The position numbers and the translations under genes were made by a program. A model generated the notes under the pieces. That model saw only the letters and a list, made by a program, of their open reading frames with translations. It was not told the origin of the DNA and did no database searches. Shown here in pieces: positions 27,499 through 35,065 of a stretch of DNA of 64,000 nt (its first letter is position 1; every line of letters begins with the position of its first letter). The stretch covers positions 21,199-85,198 of the forward strand of contig CANJJS010000011.1 in assembly GCA_947474705.1 (NCBI GenBank), read 5' to 3'. The stretch is from Acetobacteraceae bacterium (GTDB taxonomy: Bacteria > Pseudomonadota > Alphaproteobacteria > Acetobacterales > Acetobacteraceae).

Positions 27499-28437
27499 AT
27501 GGCACGCCCGGCACGTCTTGGCCCGGAGAAAGATCGTCGCCATCTCGCCGATATGATCGATACCGAGATGACCAGAGGGCAGCGGCCAGAGGGCGCCAAC
27601 GGCGAGCCTTGGACCAACGCGAATTTTGGCCTGGAGGCTGGCGCCGCCGAAACCACGGTTCGAGGCTGGCGTGGGGCGGAGGGCGTGGCGTTGGCGACGC
27701 CGAACGGGATCGTTCCCATTCTGAAAGCCTTTTACGGGCCGGAGGCGACCACCGCGTTTCCGGGGCAATATGCCGCGATGCGGCTCGCCTGGCGCCGGGC
27801 CAAAGGCTTCCTGGACGACGAAGCGGCCGCGCCGGAGCCTCGGGCGCTCGATCGCAAAGTGTTCACCGGGCCGCTGCACCTTGTCGATCTGACGGTCAGC
27901 CAGCCGACGCCGGACAACGCGGGGAATCTGATCGTGCCCTACACGCTCCATATCTATCCCGACACGACCCAGGCTTATCGCGGGCAGAGTGTGGAGATCG
28001 GGCTGACCGCCGCGTGCGTGAAGGTGGCGGCCCAGGCGTGGCAGCCGAACGTCGATGCGGTGTTCCGGCACAAGACGCCTTCGAAGAACGTCACGGGCAC
28101 CGCTGTCCCGCACGGTATCTACGCGATCGGCCCGCTCGACGCGAAGGGGCGGCTGGCGGGGGCGCCGCTGGCGGATCAGTCGCCCGTCACGCTGGAACCC
28201 GCGCCCTCGTCCGGGCCGGAGGCGGTTTCGGACGACATCGCCTTCCAGGTTCAGGCCGCGCGCGAGTGGTTTGACGTCGATGTGCCGGGCGCGCCGGGCG
28301 ATTCCTCCGCGATCAAGAATGCCGTGATGGCGGCGATTTTCGCGGAGGCGTTTCCCCGGACCGAGGGCAACCAGCACATCGTCGCCTCCGCCATCGTCGC
28401 CGGCAAAGCGAGGAAAGACCCGCCCCCATGTCCCTGA
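27499..28437 (+). CDS. Regulator-like protein with N-terminal HTH-like region
   Basis: 312 aa, family not recognised. Residues about 5-100 look like a divergent XRE-type DNA-binding domain: the ANFGLEAGAAETTVRGWRG segment (about 41-60) reads as helix-turn-helix, followed by LATPNGIVPILKAFYG. Residues 125-300 form a separate beta-rich domain with no motif I know, ending in an AIFAEAFPRTEG helix. ATG 27499 has GGAG 6 nt upstream (an in-frame GTG at 27487 also exists). Its 3' end overlaps the FGE-fold gene by 10 nt, so the two are translated together. Confidence 0.65.
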   Translation: MARPARLGPEKDRRHLADMIDTEMTRGQRPEGANGEPWTNANFGLEAGAAETTVRGWRGAEGVALATPNGIVPILKAFYGPEATTAFPGQYAAMRLAWRRAKGFLDDEAAAPEPRALDRKVFTGPLHLVDLTVSQPTPDNAGNLIVPYTLHIYPDTTQAYRGQSVEIGLTAACVKVAAQAWQPNVDAVFRHKTPSKNVTGTAVPHGIYAIGPLDAKGRLAGAPLADQSPVTLEPAPSSGPEAVSDDIAFQVQAAREWFDVDVPGAPGDSSAIKNAVMAAIFAEAFPRTEGNQHIVASAIVAGKARKDPPPCP

Positions 28438-29516
28438 CTCCGGACCACATCCGCCGCATCGTCCAGGTCGCGCAGAGCCAGGACATGGGGTTCGTCGAGC
28501 TTGTGGGCCTGGCCGAACTGGACCCGGCGGAGGCATTCAAGGGCGCCGTCCTCCAAGGCCTCGATCTTCGAAATGAGGACCTGTCCGGCTTCGATTTCAC
28601 CGGCGCGCGGCTGGAGGGGTGCCAACTGGACGGCGCCGACCTGTCGCGCGCCGCGGGGATCGACGCCGTGGTGTTGAGTGGCGCGACGGGCCTTGAAACC
28701 GCTCGCCTGCCCTTCTGGGTCTCGGGACGCCCGCCCTCCTGGGCGCACGAATGGGGCCGGGACGAATACGGGCCGTGGGTCTCGTTCAAGGTGCCGGGGA
28801 CGGAGGTGACGCAGCGCATGCGCTGGTGCCCGCCGGGGAAGTTCATGATGGGCTCGCCGGAGGATGAGGTGGGGCGGTTCGGCCGGGAAGATCCCCGGCA
28901 CGAGGTCGCGATCGCCCAGGGGTTCTGGATGTTTGAGACAACCTGCACGGAGGCGCTGTGGACCGAGGTCATGGGAGTGCCTCCGCGCCGGCCGCGGGGT
29001 CCGGCTGTTCCCGTGACGGAGGTCTCCTGGATGGACAGCCAGGACTTCGCGGCGCGCCTGAACGGGATGCTGCCTGGTCTGGAGATCGGCCTCCCCAGCG
29101 AGGCACGATGGGAATACGCCTGCCGGGCCGGGACCGTGACGCCCTATAGCTTCGGCGAAACCATTTCGCGGGATCAGGTGTGTTTCGGCGGCCGCGCGCC
29201 CGTCGTGGTGGGATCGCTCCCCGCCAACGCCTGGGGCCTTCGGGAGATGCACGGCAATGTCCTGGAGTGGTGCGAAGACGACTGGCACGACGATTACCAG
29301 GATGCCCCGCTGGATGGGACGGCGCGCGTCAAGAGCAACGGTGCCGCGAGCCGCGTGGTGCGCGGCGGTTCCTGGATCGGCGACGCGCGCGGCGTGCGCT
29401 CGGCGGCTCGCAATGGCTACGACCCGTCTGTCCGCGCCGACAACCTCGGTTTTCGCTGTGCCCGAGTTCAGGCGCAAAGCGACCGGACCCAAGCGGCGCC
29501 GGTGGCCCTGGCGTAG
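28428..29516 (+). CDS. Pentapeptide-repeat/FGE-fold (C-type-lectin-like) protein
   Basis: 362 aa. Residues 36-76 hold pentapeptide-like repeats (LQGLDLRNEDLSGFDFTGAR), then a formylglycine-generating-enzyme/sulfatase-modifying domain from about 131 to 347, with GKFMMGSPEDE, LPSEARWEYACRAG (222-235), GLREMHGNVLEWCED and the C-terminal VVRGGSWIGDARGVRSA and GFRCAR. Where catalytic FGE has two cysteines after RGGS, this protein has IGDARGV, so it cannot be a classical Cys-to-formylglycine enzyme. The same fold serves as a ligand-binding scaffold, including in targets of diversity-generating retroelements. Coupled to the regulator-like gene; ends in TAG. Confidence 0.82.
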   Translation: MSLTPDHIRRIVQVAQSQDMGFVELVGLAELDPAEAFKGAVLQGLDLRNEDLSGFDFTGARLEGCQLDGADLSRAAGIDAVVLSGATGLETARLPFWVSGRPPSWAHEWGRDEYGPWVSFKVPGTEVTQRMRWCPPGKFMMGSPEDEVGRFGREDPRHEVAIAQGFWMFETTCTEALWTEVMGVPPRRPRGPAVPVTEVSWMDSQDFAARLNGMLPGLEIGLPSEARWEYACRAGTVTPYSFGETISRDQVCFGGRAPVVVGSLPANAWGLREMHGNVLEWCEDDWHDDYQDAPLDGTARVKSNGAASRVVRGGSWIGDARGVRSAARNGYDPSVRADNLGFRCARVQAQSDRTQAAPVALA

Positions 29517-29681
29517 GGGCGTAAAGCGCGGAGCGCCGCCCCTCCGCCTGGGCCACAAGGCGACGCGGGGTCTTTGGCGAACGTGCCGCGGAGCGGCCGA
29601 ATTTTTTCGCTGCTCCGGAACATCCGCGCCGCCTTTGTCCGGCGTCGCTGAGGTTCCCGTTAAATCTCTGGCGACCCGTCC

Positions 29682-29697
29682 CGCGAGAGGTCTCGCG
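29682..29697. promoter_or_regulatory. 16-bp palindrome upstream of higBA, candidate HigA operator
   Basis: CGCGAGA-GG-TCTCGCG is a perfect 7-bp inverted repeat with a 2-bp centre, 6 nt before the expected first codon of higB. Type II antitoxins of the HigA group bind such palindromes over their own promoter. The palindrome is seen; its binding by this HigA is inferred. Confidence 0.55.
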
Positions 29698-29703
29698 TTA
29701 CGC

Positions 29704-29982
29704 ACGATCCTCGGCCTCCGCCACAAGGGCCTCGAACGTTTCCACCGAACCGGCGCCACGACCGGCATCGACGCCCGGCACGTGGCGAAACTCCGGCGGT
29801 CGCTCTCGCGGCTCGACATCGCCAGCGGTCCGGATGACATGCGGCTTCCGGGCGCCCGGCTCCACGAACTCAAGGGCGAGCGAAAGGGCCAATGGGCGGT
29901 CTGGGTGTCCGGAAACTGGCGTCTTGTCTTCTCGTTCGAGGATGGAGACGCCGCCGATGTCAATTATCTCGACTATCATTGA
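29704..29982 (+). CDS. higB: HigB-type toxin with non-canonical or lost start codon
   Basis: Ribosome-dependent mRNA interferase of the RelE/HigB family. The frame gives [19 protein letters not shown], then [38 protein letters not shown] and the ending YLDYH, which is a complete 92-residue HigB from position 29704. However codon 29704-29706 is ACG where ATG is expected (one T-to-C change). The nearest in-frame accepted start is TTG 29635, which would add 23 residues. Either translation starts inefficiently at ACG or TTG, or the toxin has been silenced. The antitoxin 13 nt downstream is intact. Confidence 0.75.
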   Translation, partial: TILGLRHKGLERFHRTGATTGIDARHVAKLRRSLSRLDIASGPDDMRLPGARLHELKGERKGQWAVWVSGNWRLVFSFEDGDAADVNYLDYH

Positions 29983-29995
29983 AGGAGACCCGGAA

Positions 29996-30292
29996 ATGCC
30001 TATGCACGACCCCGCCCATCCCGGCGACATCGTCCGGGAGGAATGCCTGCTGCCCCTTGGTTTGTCGGTCACCGCCGCCGCCGAGGGGTTGGGCGTATCT
30101 CGAAAAACCTTGTCCTCGCTGTTGAATGGCCGTGCCGGGGTGTCGCCGGAGATGGCGATCCGGCTGGAGAAGGCCGGTTGGAGCCGTGCCGAGGCGTGGT
30201 TGAAGCTGCAATTGGCGTACGATCTTTGGCACGCGCGGAAGCGGGCGGATACGATCGAGGTGACGCGGTTTCCGGGGGTGGTGGTGGCGTGA
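29996..30292 (+). CDS. higA: HigA-type antitoxin
   Basis: 98-aa XRE-family antitoxin that neutralises HigB and represses the operon. Opens with [22 protein letters not shown], typical of HigA, with the helix-turn-helix at about 24-45 ([21 protein letters not shown]). ATG 29996 has GAAGGAG 8 nt upstream. It follows higB by 13 nt. Confidence 0.92.
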   Translation: MPMHDPAHPGDIVREECLLPLGLSVTAAAEGLGVSRKTLSSLLNGRAGVSPEMAIRLEKAGWSRAEAWLKLQLAYDLWHARKRADTIEVTRFPGVVVA

Positions 30293-30344
30293 TGGGAAAA
30301 GGCGTGCCGCGACCGGTGGCCCGGTCAAGCCGGGCCATGACGAC

Positions 30345-30380
30345 GGGGGGCGAGGGGGGGCGAGGGGGGAAGGTGGCGGG
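30345..30380 (+). repeat. G-run array with quadruplex potential
   Basis: Three long G-runs separated by CGA (30345-30350, 30354-30360, 30364-30369) are followed by GG, GG and GGG runs to 30380. Loops of 2-3 nt between runs of at least three G satisfy the usual G-quadruplex pattern. It lies between higA and the 3' end of the convergent gene at 30402. Confidence 0.6.
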
Positions 30381-30401
30381 AGGCCAACTCCGCGGCGCGG
30401 C

Positions 30402-30926
30402 TTACGTCCAGCGCATTGCCGCGGCGGCGTGGCGGGTGGGTTGGGCGCGGGGGCCGGTGGAGCCCGCCGCTTTTGGCGCGGTTTGGCCCGGGGGTTGTGG
30501 GTGGTCTGGGGTGAAGGGCGGGTCGAAGGGGTGGGCTGGCGGGGGTGGTGCGTCCTCGTCCGGTTCGGCTTCGGCCGCTTGTGCGGCCAAGGCTTTCGCG
30601 GCGGCGGCGCGGTGGCGGCGGAGTTCGGCGAGGTGGCTCGCCTGGATGCGGCCCAGGGCGATGGTTTGCTGACGGAGTTTGGAGGCGGACTCGGGGGAGG
30701 CGGCGGCATGGGCGGCCTTGACGGCGTCCAGGATTAAAGTCTGGAACAGGACGATCTGGCCGGCCAGGAAGACTTCCATCGGGTCCTGGGGGGCGAGCGC
30801 CTCGATTTGCGCCATGGCGGTTTCGGCGCGGATGAGGGCAATGTCGTGGGACTCGTCCGCATGGGTGGCGACGGCGTCGATGAGGTCCCGGGTGAGGAGG
30901 GCGATTTCGGTGGCGTCGGGCGGCAT
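30402..30926 (-). CDS. Uncharacterised Ala/Pro-rich protein
   Basis: 174 aa, family not recognised. The N-terminal two-thirds look helical and acidic (IALLTRDLIDAVATHADES; AETAMAQIEALAPQDPMEVF), with a likely coiled region SKLRQQTIALGRIQASHLAEL. The last 50 residues are a Pro/Ala-rich, low-complexity tail (EDAPPPPAHPFDPPF). No signal peptide. It stands alone between higBA and the P450 operon. The helical N-terminus with plausible heptads argues for a real protein; the tail is less certain. Confidence 0.5.
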   Translation of the reverse strand: MPPDATEIALLTRDLIDAVATHADESHDIALIRAETAMAQIEALAPQDPMEVFLAGQIVLFQTLILDAVKAAHAAASPESASKLRQQTIALGRIQASHLAELRRHRAAAAKALAAQAAEAEPDEDAPPPPAHPFDPPFTPDHPQPPGQTAPKAAGSTGPRAQPTRHAAAAMRWT

Positions 30927-31133
30927 GGGACGGGTTCCCTGGGTGTATTGGGTGTTTATTCCTTTATTGAGGAATTCGCGTCAATGGGATTTTGGGGGGA
31001 GGTTGTCCGGGCCGGGCGGCCGCCGCCGCGGTCCCGCCGCCGAATAGAGGTTGATCCGCGCCCCGGGCGGGCGCTAACTCGCCCGAACCGCCGCCGCCGA
31101 TGACATCGTGGCGGCACCAAGGGAGACAGCAGC

Positions 31134-32366
31134 GTGACCGAACCCACCCCTCGCATCGTTATCGCCGGCGCCGGCCACGCGGGCGGCTCGGCCGCCGCGA
31201 TCTTGCGGCAACTTGGCTGGAAAGACGGGATTTCGTTGATTGGCGAGGAGCCCTTGCCGCCCTACGAACGTCCGCCCTTATCGAAAGCCTGGCTGAAGGG
31301 GGAGGCGGACGCGGAAAGCCTCGCGCTGCGTCCCATGGCGTTTTACAATGACGCGGACATCGATTTGCGGCTGAACACCACGGTACGGAGGATCGATCCG
31401 GTGGCGAAGGCGGTGACCCTCAGCGACGGCGACACGCTGCATTATACGTATCTGATCCTCGCCACGGGATCGCGGGCGCGGCGCATTCCGCTGCCGGGCA
31501 TCGATCTGGACAACGTGCTGGAACTGCGCACCGCGGCCGATGCCGACAAGTTGAAGGCCATTCTGGGCGCGGGAAAGCGCCTCGCCATTGTCGGCGGCGG
31601 GTATATCGGGCTCGAAGCGGCCGCCTCCGCCCGCGCGCTGGGCGCGGAAGCGACGATTGTCGAACGCGAGCCGCGCGTGCTGGCGCGCGTGGCCTGCGAA
31701 CTCCTGTCCAACTTCTTCCAGGATTTCCACCGGAGCCAGGGCGTCGCCATCGAACTCAACGCGGGCGTGGAGGCGCTGGAGGGCGCGGACGGTAACGTCA
31801 CCGGCATCCGGCTCGCCGATGGACGGGTGATCCCGTGCGACGCCGCGCTGATCGGGGTCGGCGCCGTGCCGAACGAGGAACTGGCGAAAGACGCGGGCAT
31901 CGCCTGCGACGGCGGCATCGTGGTCGACCTGGACGCGCGCACCTCCGACCCCGCGATCTTCGCCATAGGCGATTGCACCAAACGCCAATTGCCGATGTAC
32001 GACCGGACCATGCGGCTGGAGAGCGTGCCCAACGCGCTGGAGCAGGCCAAACAGGCGGCCTCCGCCATCCTTGGCCGGCCGCGGCCGGCGGCGGAAGTGC
32101 CGTGGTTCTGGTCCGACCAGTACGATCTGCGCCTGCAAATCGCCGGCATCCCCTTCGACGCGACCGAAATCGTCGTCCGCGGCGATATCGCCGCCGGGAA
32201 ATTCGCCCTGTTCCATCTGACCGCGGATGGCACCGTGCAGGCGATCGAGGCCGTCAATGCCTCCATGGAATTCATGGGTGGGCGGCGCATTTTGCAGCGG
32301 CGCAAGAAACTGACCGCCGCGCGGATTTCCGACATGAGCGTCACGATGCAGGAACTCGCCTCCTGA
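31134..32366 (+). CDS. FAD-dependent ferredoxin reductase (P450 redox partner)
   Basis: 410-aa NAD(P)H:ferredoxin reductase of the putidaredoxin-reductase type. FAD-binding GAGHAGG at 12-18, ERPPLSK with K51, the ATGSRAR segment at 110-116, NAD-binding GGGYIGLE at 154-161 and the second FAD segment IFAIGDC near 280. Starts at GTG 31134, with GGGAGA 7 nt upstream. First gene of reductase-ferredoxin-P450, so it delivers electrons to the ferredoxin encoded 66 nt downstream. Confidence 0.93.
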   Translation: MTEPTPRIVIAGAGHAGGSAAAILRQLGWKDGISLIGEEPLPPYERPPLSKAWLKGEADAESLALRPMAFYNDADIDLRLNTTVRRIDPVAKAVTLSDGDTLHYTYLILATGSRARRIPLPGIDLDNVLELRTAADADKLKAILGAGKRLAIVGGGYIGLEAAASARALGAEATIVEREPRVLARVACELLSNFFQDFHRSQGVAIELNAGVEALEGADGNVTGIRLADGRVIPCDAALIGVGAVPNEELAKDAGIACDGGIVVDLDARTSDPAIFAIGDCTKRQLPMYDRTMRLESVPNALEQAKQAASAILGRPRPAAEVPWFWSDQYDLRLQIAGIPFDATEIVVRGDIAAGKFALFHLTADGTVQAIEAVNASMEFMGGRRILQRRKKLTAARISDMSVTMQELAS

Positions 32367-32432
32367 CCGGAACGAGTGGCGCCGGGCGGCGCCGTCCGCT
32401 ACACACCTGAAAACCAAGCCGAGGAAACGACG

Positions 32433-32759
32433 ATGCCGAAGGTCACATTCATCGAACATAACGGGACGCCGCACACGGTGGAAATCGCCGCCGGCAAAAC
32501 CCTGATGGAAGCCGCGGTTCACAACAACATTCGCGGCATCGACGCGGATTGCGGCGGCGAGTGCGCCTGCGCGACCTGCCATGTCTATGTGAACGCCGAA
32601 TGGATCGCGAAAACCGGCCTGCCGGCGGAAGGCTCGCAAGAAGCCAGCATGCTGAGCTTCGCCGCCGTCACGCAGCCCGACTCGCGCCTGTCGTGCCAGA
32701 TCACGATCACGCCGGAGCTGGACGGGCTGGTTGTCCGCATGCCGGAAGGCCAACACTGA
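32433..32759 (+). CDS. [2Fe-2S] ferredoxin (adrenodoxin/putidaredoxin type)
   Basis: 108-aa electron carrier. Cluster ligands C40, C46, C49 and C88 follow the C-x5-C-x2-C...C pattern of ISC- and P450-type ferredoxins; an additional Cys sits at 44. MPKVTFIEHNG and EGSQEASML are typical. ATG 32433 has GAGGA upstream. Transfers electrons from the reductase to the P450 whose start is 16 nt downstream. Confidence 0.95.
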   Translation: MPKVTFIEHNGTPHTVEIAAGKTLMEAAVHNNIRGIDADCGGECACATCHVYVNAEWIAKTGLPAEGSQEASMLSFAAVTQPDSRLSCQITITPELDGLVVRMPEGQH

Positions 32760-32775
32760 CCGGGAGACCGCCGCC

Positions 32776-34047
32776 ATGAACGCGCCCGTCAATTACGATT
32801 CCGCTTTGGAAGAGGCGCGCCGCGACGCGGCCTCCCTGCCGTTGAGCGAGATCGACGTCAGCGACCCGACCCTGTTCCAGAACGACGTCTATTATCCGTA
32901 TTTCGAACGGTTGCGCCGGGAAGCGCCGGTGCATTACCGGAAGGACGGCAAGTACGGCTCGTTCTGGTCGGTGACGAAGTTCAAGGACATCATGGCGGTG
33001 GAAACGCGGCCGGATATTTTCTCGTCGGAAGCGAAGCGGGGCGGTATTTCCATCACCGACCGGCCGATGGAATTCCGCCGGTCCAGCTTCATTTCGATGG
33101 ACCCGCCGCGGCACGACGAGCAGCGCAAGGTGGTCAGCCCGATCGTCGCGCCGGCGAACCTGAACAACATGTCCGGTATTATTCGCGAACGCGTTTGCCG
33201 TGTGCTGGACAGTCTGCCGCGCGACGAACCTTTCGACTGGGTCAAGCTTGTCTCCATCGAACTGACGACGCTGATGCTGACCACGTTGTTCGGCTTTCCG
33301 GAGGAGAACCGGCACAAACTCACCTATTGGTCCGATGTCGCGACCCAGGACGTGAACGCGGGCGGGGAAGTCGATTCCGAGGAAAAACGTCTGGAGATCC
33401 TGACGGACGCGGTCCGGACCTTCACCGCCATGTGGCACGATCGCGCCGCGAAGCCGCCGGGCTTCGATCTGATCTCCATGCTGGCGCACGGCGAGGCCAC
33501 CAAGAATCTCGTCAACGATCCCGCCGAGTTTCTGGGCAATCTGACGCTTCTCATTGTCGGCGGCAACGACACGACCCGCAATTCCATGAGCGGCGGGCTG
33601 TGGGCGATGTGCAAAAATCCGGCGGAATGGCAGAAGCTGCGCGAGGACCCGTCGCTGGTCACCAGCCTGGTGCCGGAAATCATTCGCTGGCAGTCGCCGA
33701 TCGTGCATATGCGCCGCACGGCGGTCGTGGACACGGAACTCGGGGGGCAACACATCAAGGCGGGCGACAAGGTCGTGATGTGGTATATCTCGGGCAACCG
33801 GGACGAGGATTCGATCGACCGTCCGAACGAATTCATCGTGGACCGCGCCCGGCCGCGCCACCATCTGTCCTTCGGGTTCGGCGTGCACCGCTGCGTCGGC
33901 AACCGGCTGGCGGAAATGCAGCTCATCACGCTTTGGGAAGAAATGCTGAAGCGCTTCCCGCGCATCGAGCTGCTGGAGGAGCCGGAGCGCATCTACTCCA
34001 ACTTCATCCATGGCATCTCCCGGATGATGGTGCGCATCCCGTCCTGA
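32776..34047 (+). CDS. Cytochrome P450, CYP153-like
   Basis: 423-aa soluble P450. The I-helix oxygen-binding segment is VGGNDTTRNSMSGG, the ExxR motif reads EIIRW, and the heme-Cys loop FGFGVHRCVGN places the ligand at C373. MDPPRHDEQRKVVSPIVAP and SIELTTLMLTTLFGFP closely resemble CYP153 alkane/fatty-acid terminal hydroxylases, which are typically encoded with their own ferredoxin and reductase exactly as here. Substrate preference is inferred from family, not shown. ATG 32776 has GGGAG 9 nt upstream. Confidence 0.92.
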   Translation: MNAPVNYDSALEEARRDAASLPLSEIDVSDPTLFQNDVYYPYFERLRREAPVHYRKDGKYGSFWSVTKFKDIMAVETRPDIFSSEAKRGGISITDRPMEFRRSSFISMDPPRHDEQRKVVSPIVAPANLNNMSGIIRERVCRVLDSLPRDEPFDWVKLVSIELTTLMLTTLFGFPEENRHKLTYWSDVATQDVNAGGEVDSEEKRLEILTDAVRTFTAMWHDRAAKPPGFDLISMLAHGEATKNLVNDPAEFLGNLTLLIVGGNDTTRNSMSGGLWAMCKNPAEWQKLREDPSLVTSLVPEIIRWQSPIVHMRRTAVVDTELGGQHIKAGDKVVMWYISGNRDEDSIDRPNEFIVDRARPRHHLSFGFGVHRCVGNRLAEMQLITLWEEMLKRFPRIELLEEPERIYSNFIHGISRMMVRIPS

Positions 34048-34117
34048 GTCCGCCATTTCGCAATCGCCGCGCCGCTCCCGCCCGCCGGGACGGCGCGGCC
34101 CCGTTTCAAGGCCACGC

Positions 34118-34372
34118 ATGACCGAGAGTACCGCCCTCGCCGTTCTCCCCCTGATCTTCGGGATGCTGGTCATGTCGATACGGTTCTACGCGCGCGAGGG
34201 CGCGATTTCCGTCCTCAGCCCGAGTTTTCTTTGCGCCGCGTTCGCGGTGCTTCTGCTCGTCGCCTACATGATCCTCACGGTCGTCGGCCTGTTGCCGCCC
34301 TACGCCTGGGCTGCCTTCGGCGGCGTCGGCCTGATCATGTTTGTCGTCGGTCTTTGGTCGTTCTTCCGGTAG
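34118..34372 (+). CDS. Small membrane protein, 84 aa
   Basis: No family recognised. Three hydrophobic helices are visible: around residues 7-20, 35-58 (FLCAAFAVLLLVAYMILTVV) and 63-82, ending LWSFFR. Follows the P450 gene by 70 nt in the same direction and ends in TAG, converging on the zinc-ribbon gene with 3 nt between. May help the P450 pathway as a membrane anchor or uptake accessory, but nothing proves it. Confidence 0.6.
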   Translation: MTESTALAVLPLIFGMLVMSIRFYAREGAISVLSPSFLCAAFAVLLLVAYMILTVVGLLPPYAWAAFGGVGLIMFVVGLWSFFR

Positions 34373-34375
34373 CCG

Positions 34376-35065
34376 CTACCGCCCCAACAAACGCGAAAAC
34401 CAGCCGCCACGCGAAGGCGCGCGCTTGCCATGCGACACGTGCGGCGCATGGGCGGGCGGGCGTAACGCCGCGCTCATGAGGTAACGGGCCGAATCGCGGG
34501 CCGCTATGCGATCCGCCTGGAAGGTAACCACCGCGGCCGACACCTCGTCGAGCGGGCGCGTCCGCACTTCCGTCAGCCACGTGGTGGCGGCGTCGAAATC
34601 CTTGGCGCGCCGTAACGCGTCGAGCCGGCGGCAGGCACGGTCCAATTGTTTGGTCTCCGCCCATCGCGCGGCGGCCTCCGACCGCAACGCCGCGGCTTCG
34701 GTGTCCAAAGCGGCGTCTTCGGCAACCCAGGCGGCCTGGAGGAGAGCGTCGGCGGCGTCGTCTGGGGTGGGGGAGAGCATGGCCCAGCGCCGGAAGGGCA
34801 GGGTTTCGGGACTTCCGGCGCAGTCCGCGTAGGCAGGGGATCGCACGATCTCGCCCGCTTCCGCTGGCAAGGCGGCCAGGTCGGGCGCGGCGGCGCCGCA
34901 GGCCCGGCACACGGCGATCCAGCGGTCCAGGGTGGAACGGGCGGGTTCGCTGGGCCGCATGTCCAGATCGGGGGCGCTTTCCGGGGCGGGCGCCCGGAAC
35001 AGTGGTGGCACGCGCGCGACGCATACGCCGCAGAGCCGCGGCGGTGCTTTGGCCGGCGGCTTCAC
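34376..35065 (-). CDS. Uncharacterised protein with two CxxC pairs
   Basis: 229 aa, family not recognised. C12/C15 (LCGVCVAR) and C53/C56 (VCRACG) could form a zinc ribbon. Residues about 100-200 are alpha-helical and Ala/Arg/Asp-rich, resembling a TPR-like or helical-hairpin region (RACRRLDALRRAKDFDAATTWL). The C-terminus is basic and aromatic (GGWFSRLLGR). ATG 35065 overlaps the stop of the upstream aminotransferase gene (35062-35065), so it is the fourth member of a coupled operon. Confidence 0.65.
   Translation of the reverse strand: MKPPAKAPPRLCGVCVARVPPLFRAPAPESAPDLDMRPSEPARSTLDRWIAVCRACGAAAPDLAALPAEAGEIVRSPAYADCAGSPETLPFRRWAMLSPTPDDAADALLQAAWVAEDAALDTEAAALRSEAAARWAETKQLDRACRRLDALRRAKDFDAATTWLTEVRTRPLDEVSAAVVTFQADRIAARDSARYLMSAALRPPAHAPHVSHGKRAPSRGGWFSRLLGR

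Noticed and set aside
28428..29516. Functional sulfatase-activating enzyme
   Set aside because: The two catalytic cysteines after RGGS are absent and no sulfatase gene is nearby.
27195..30292. A complete diversity-generating retroelement
   Set aside because: No reverse transcriptase, accessory protein or template repeat is present in the window; only the target-like fold is seen.
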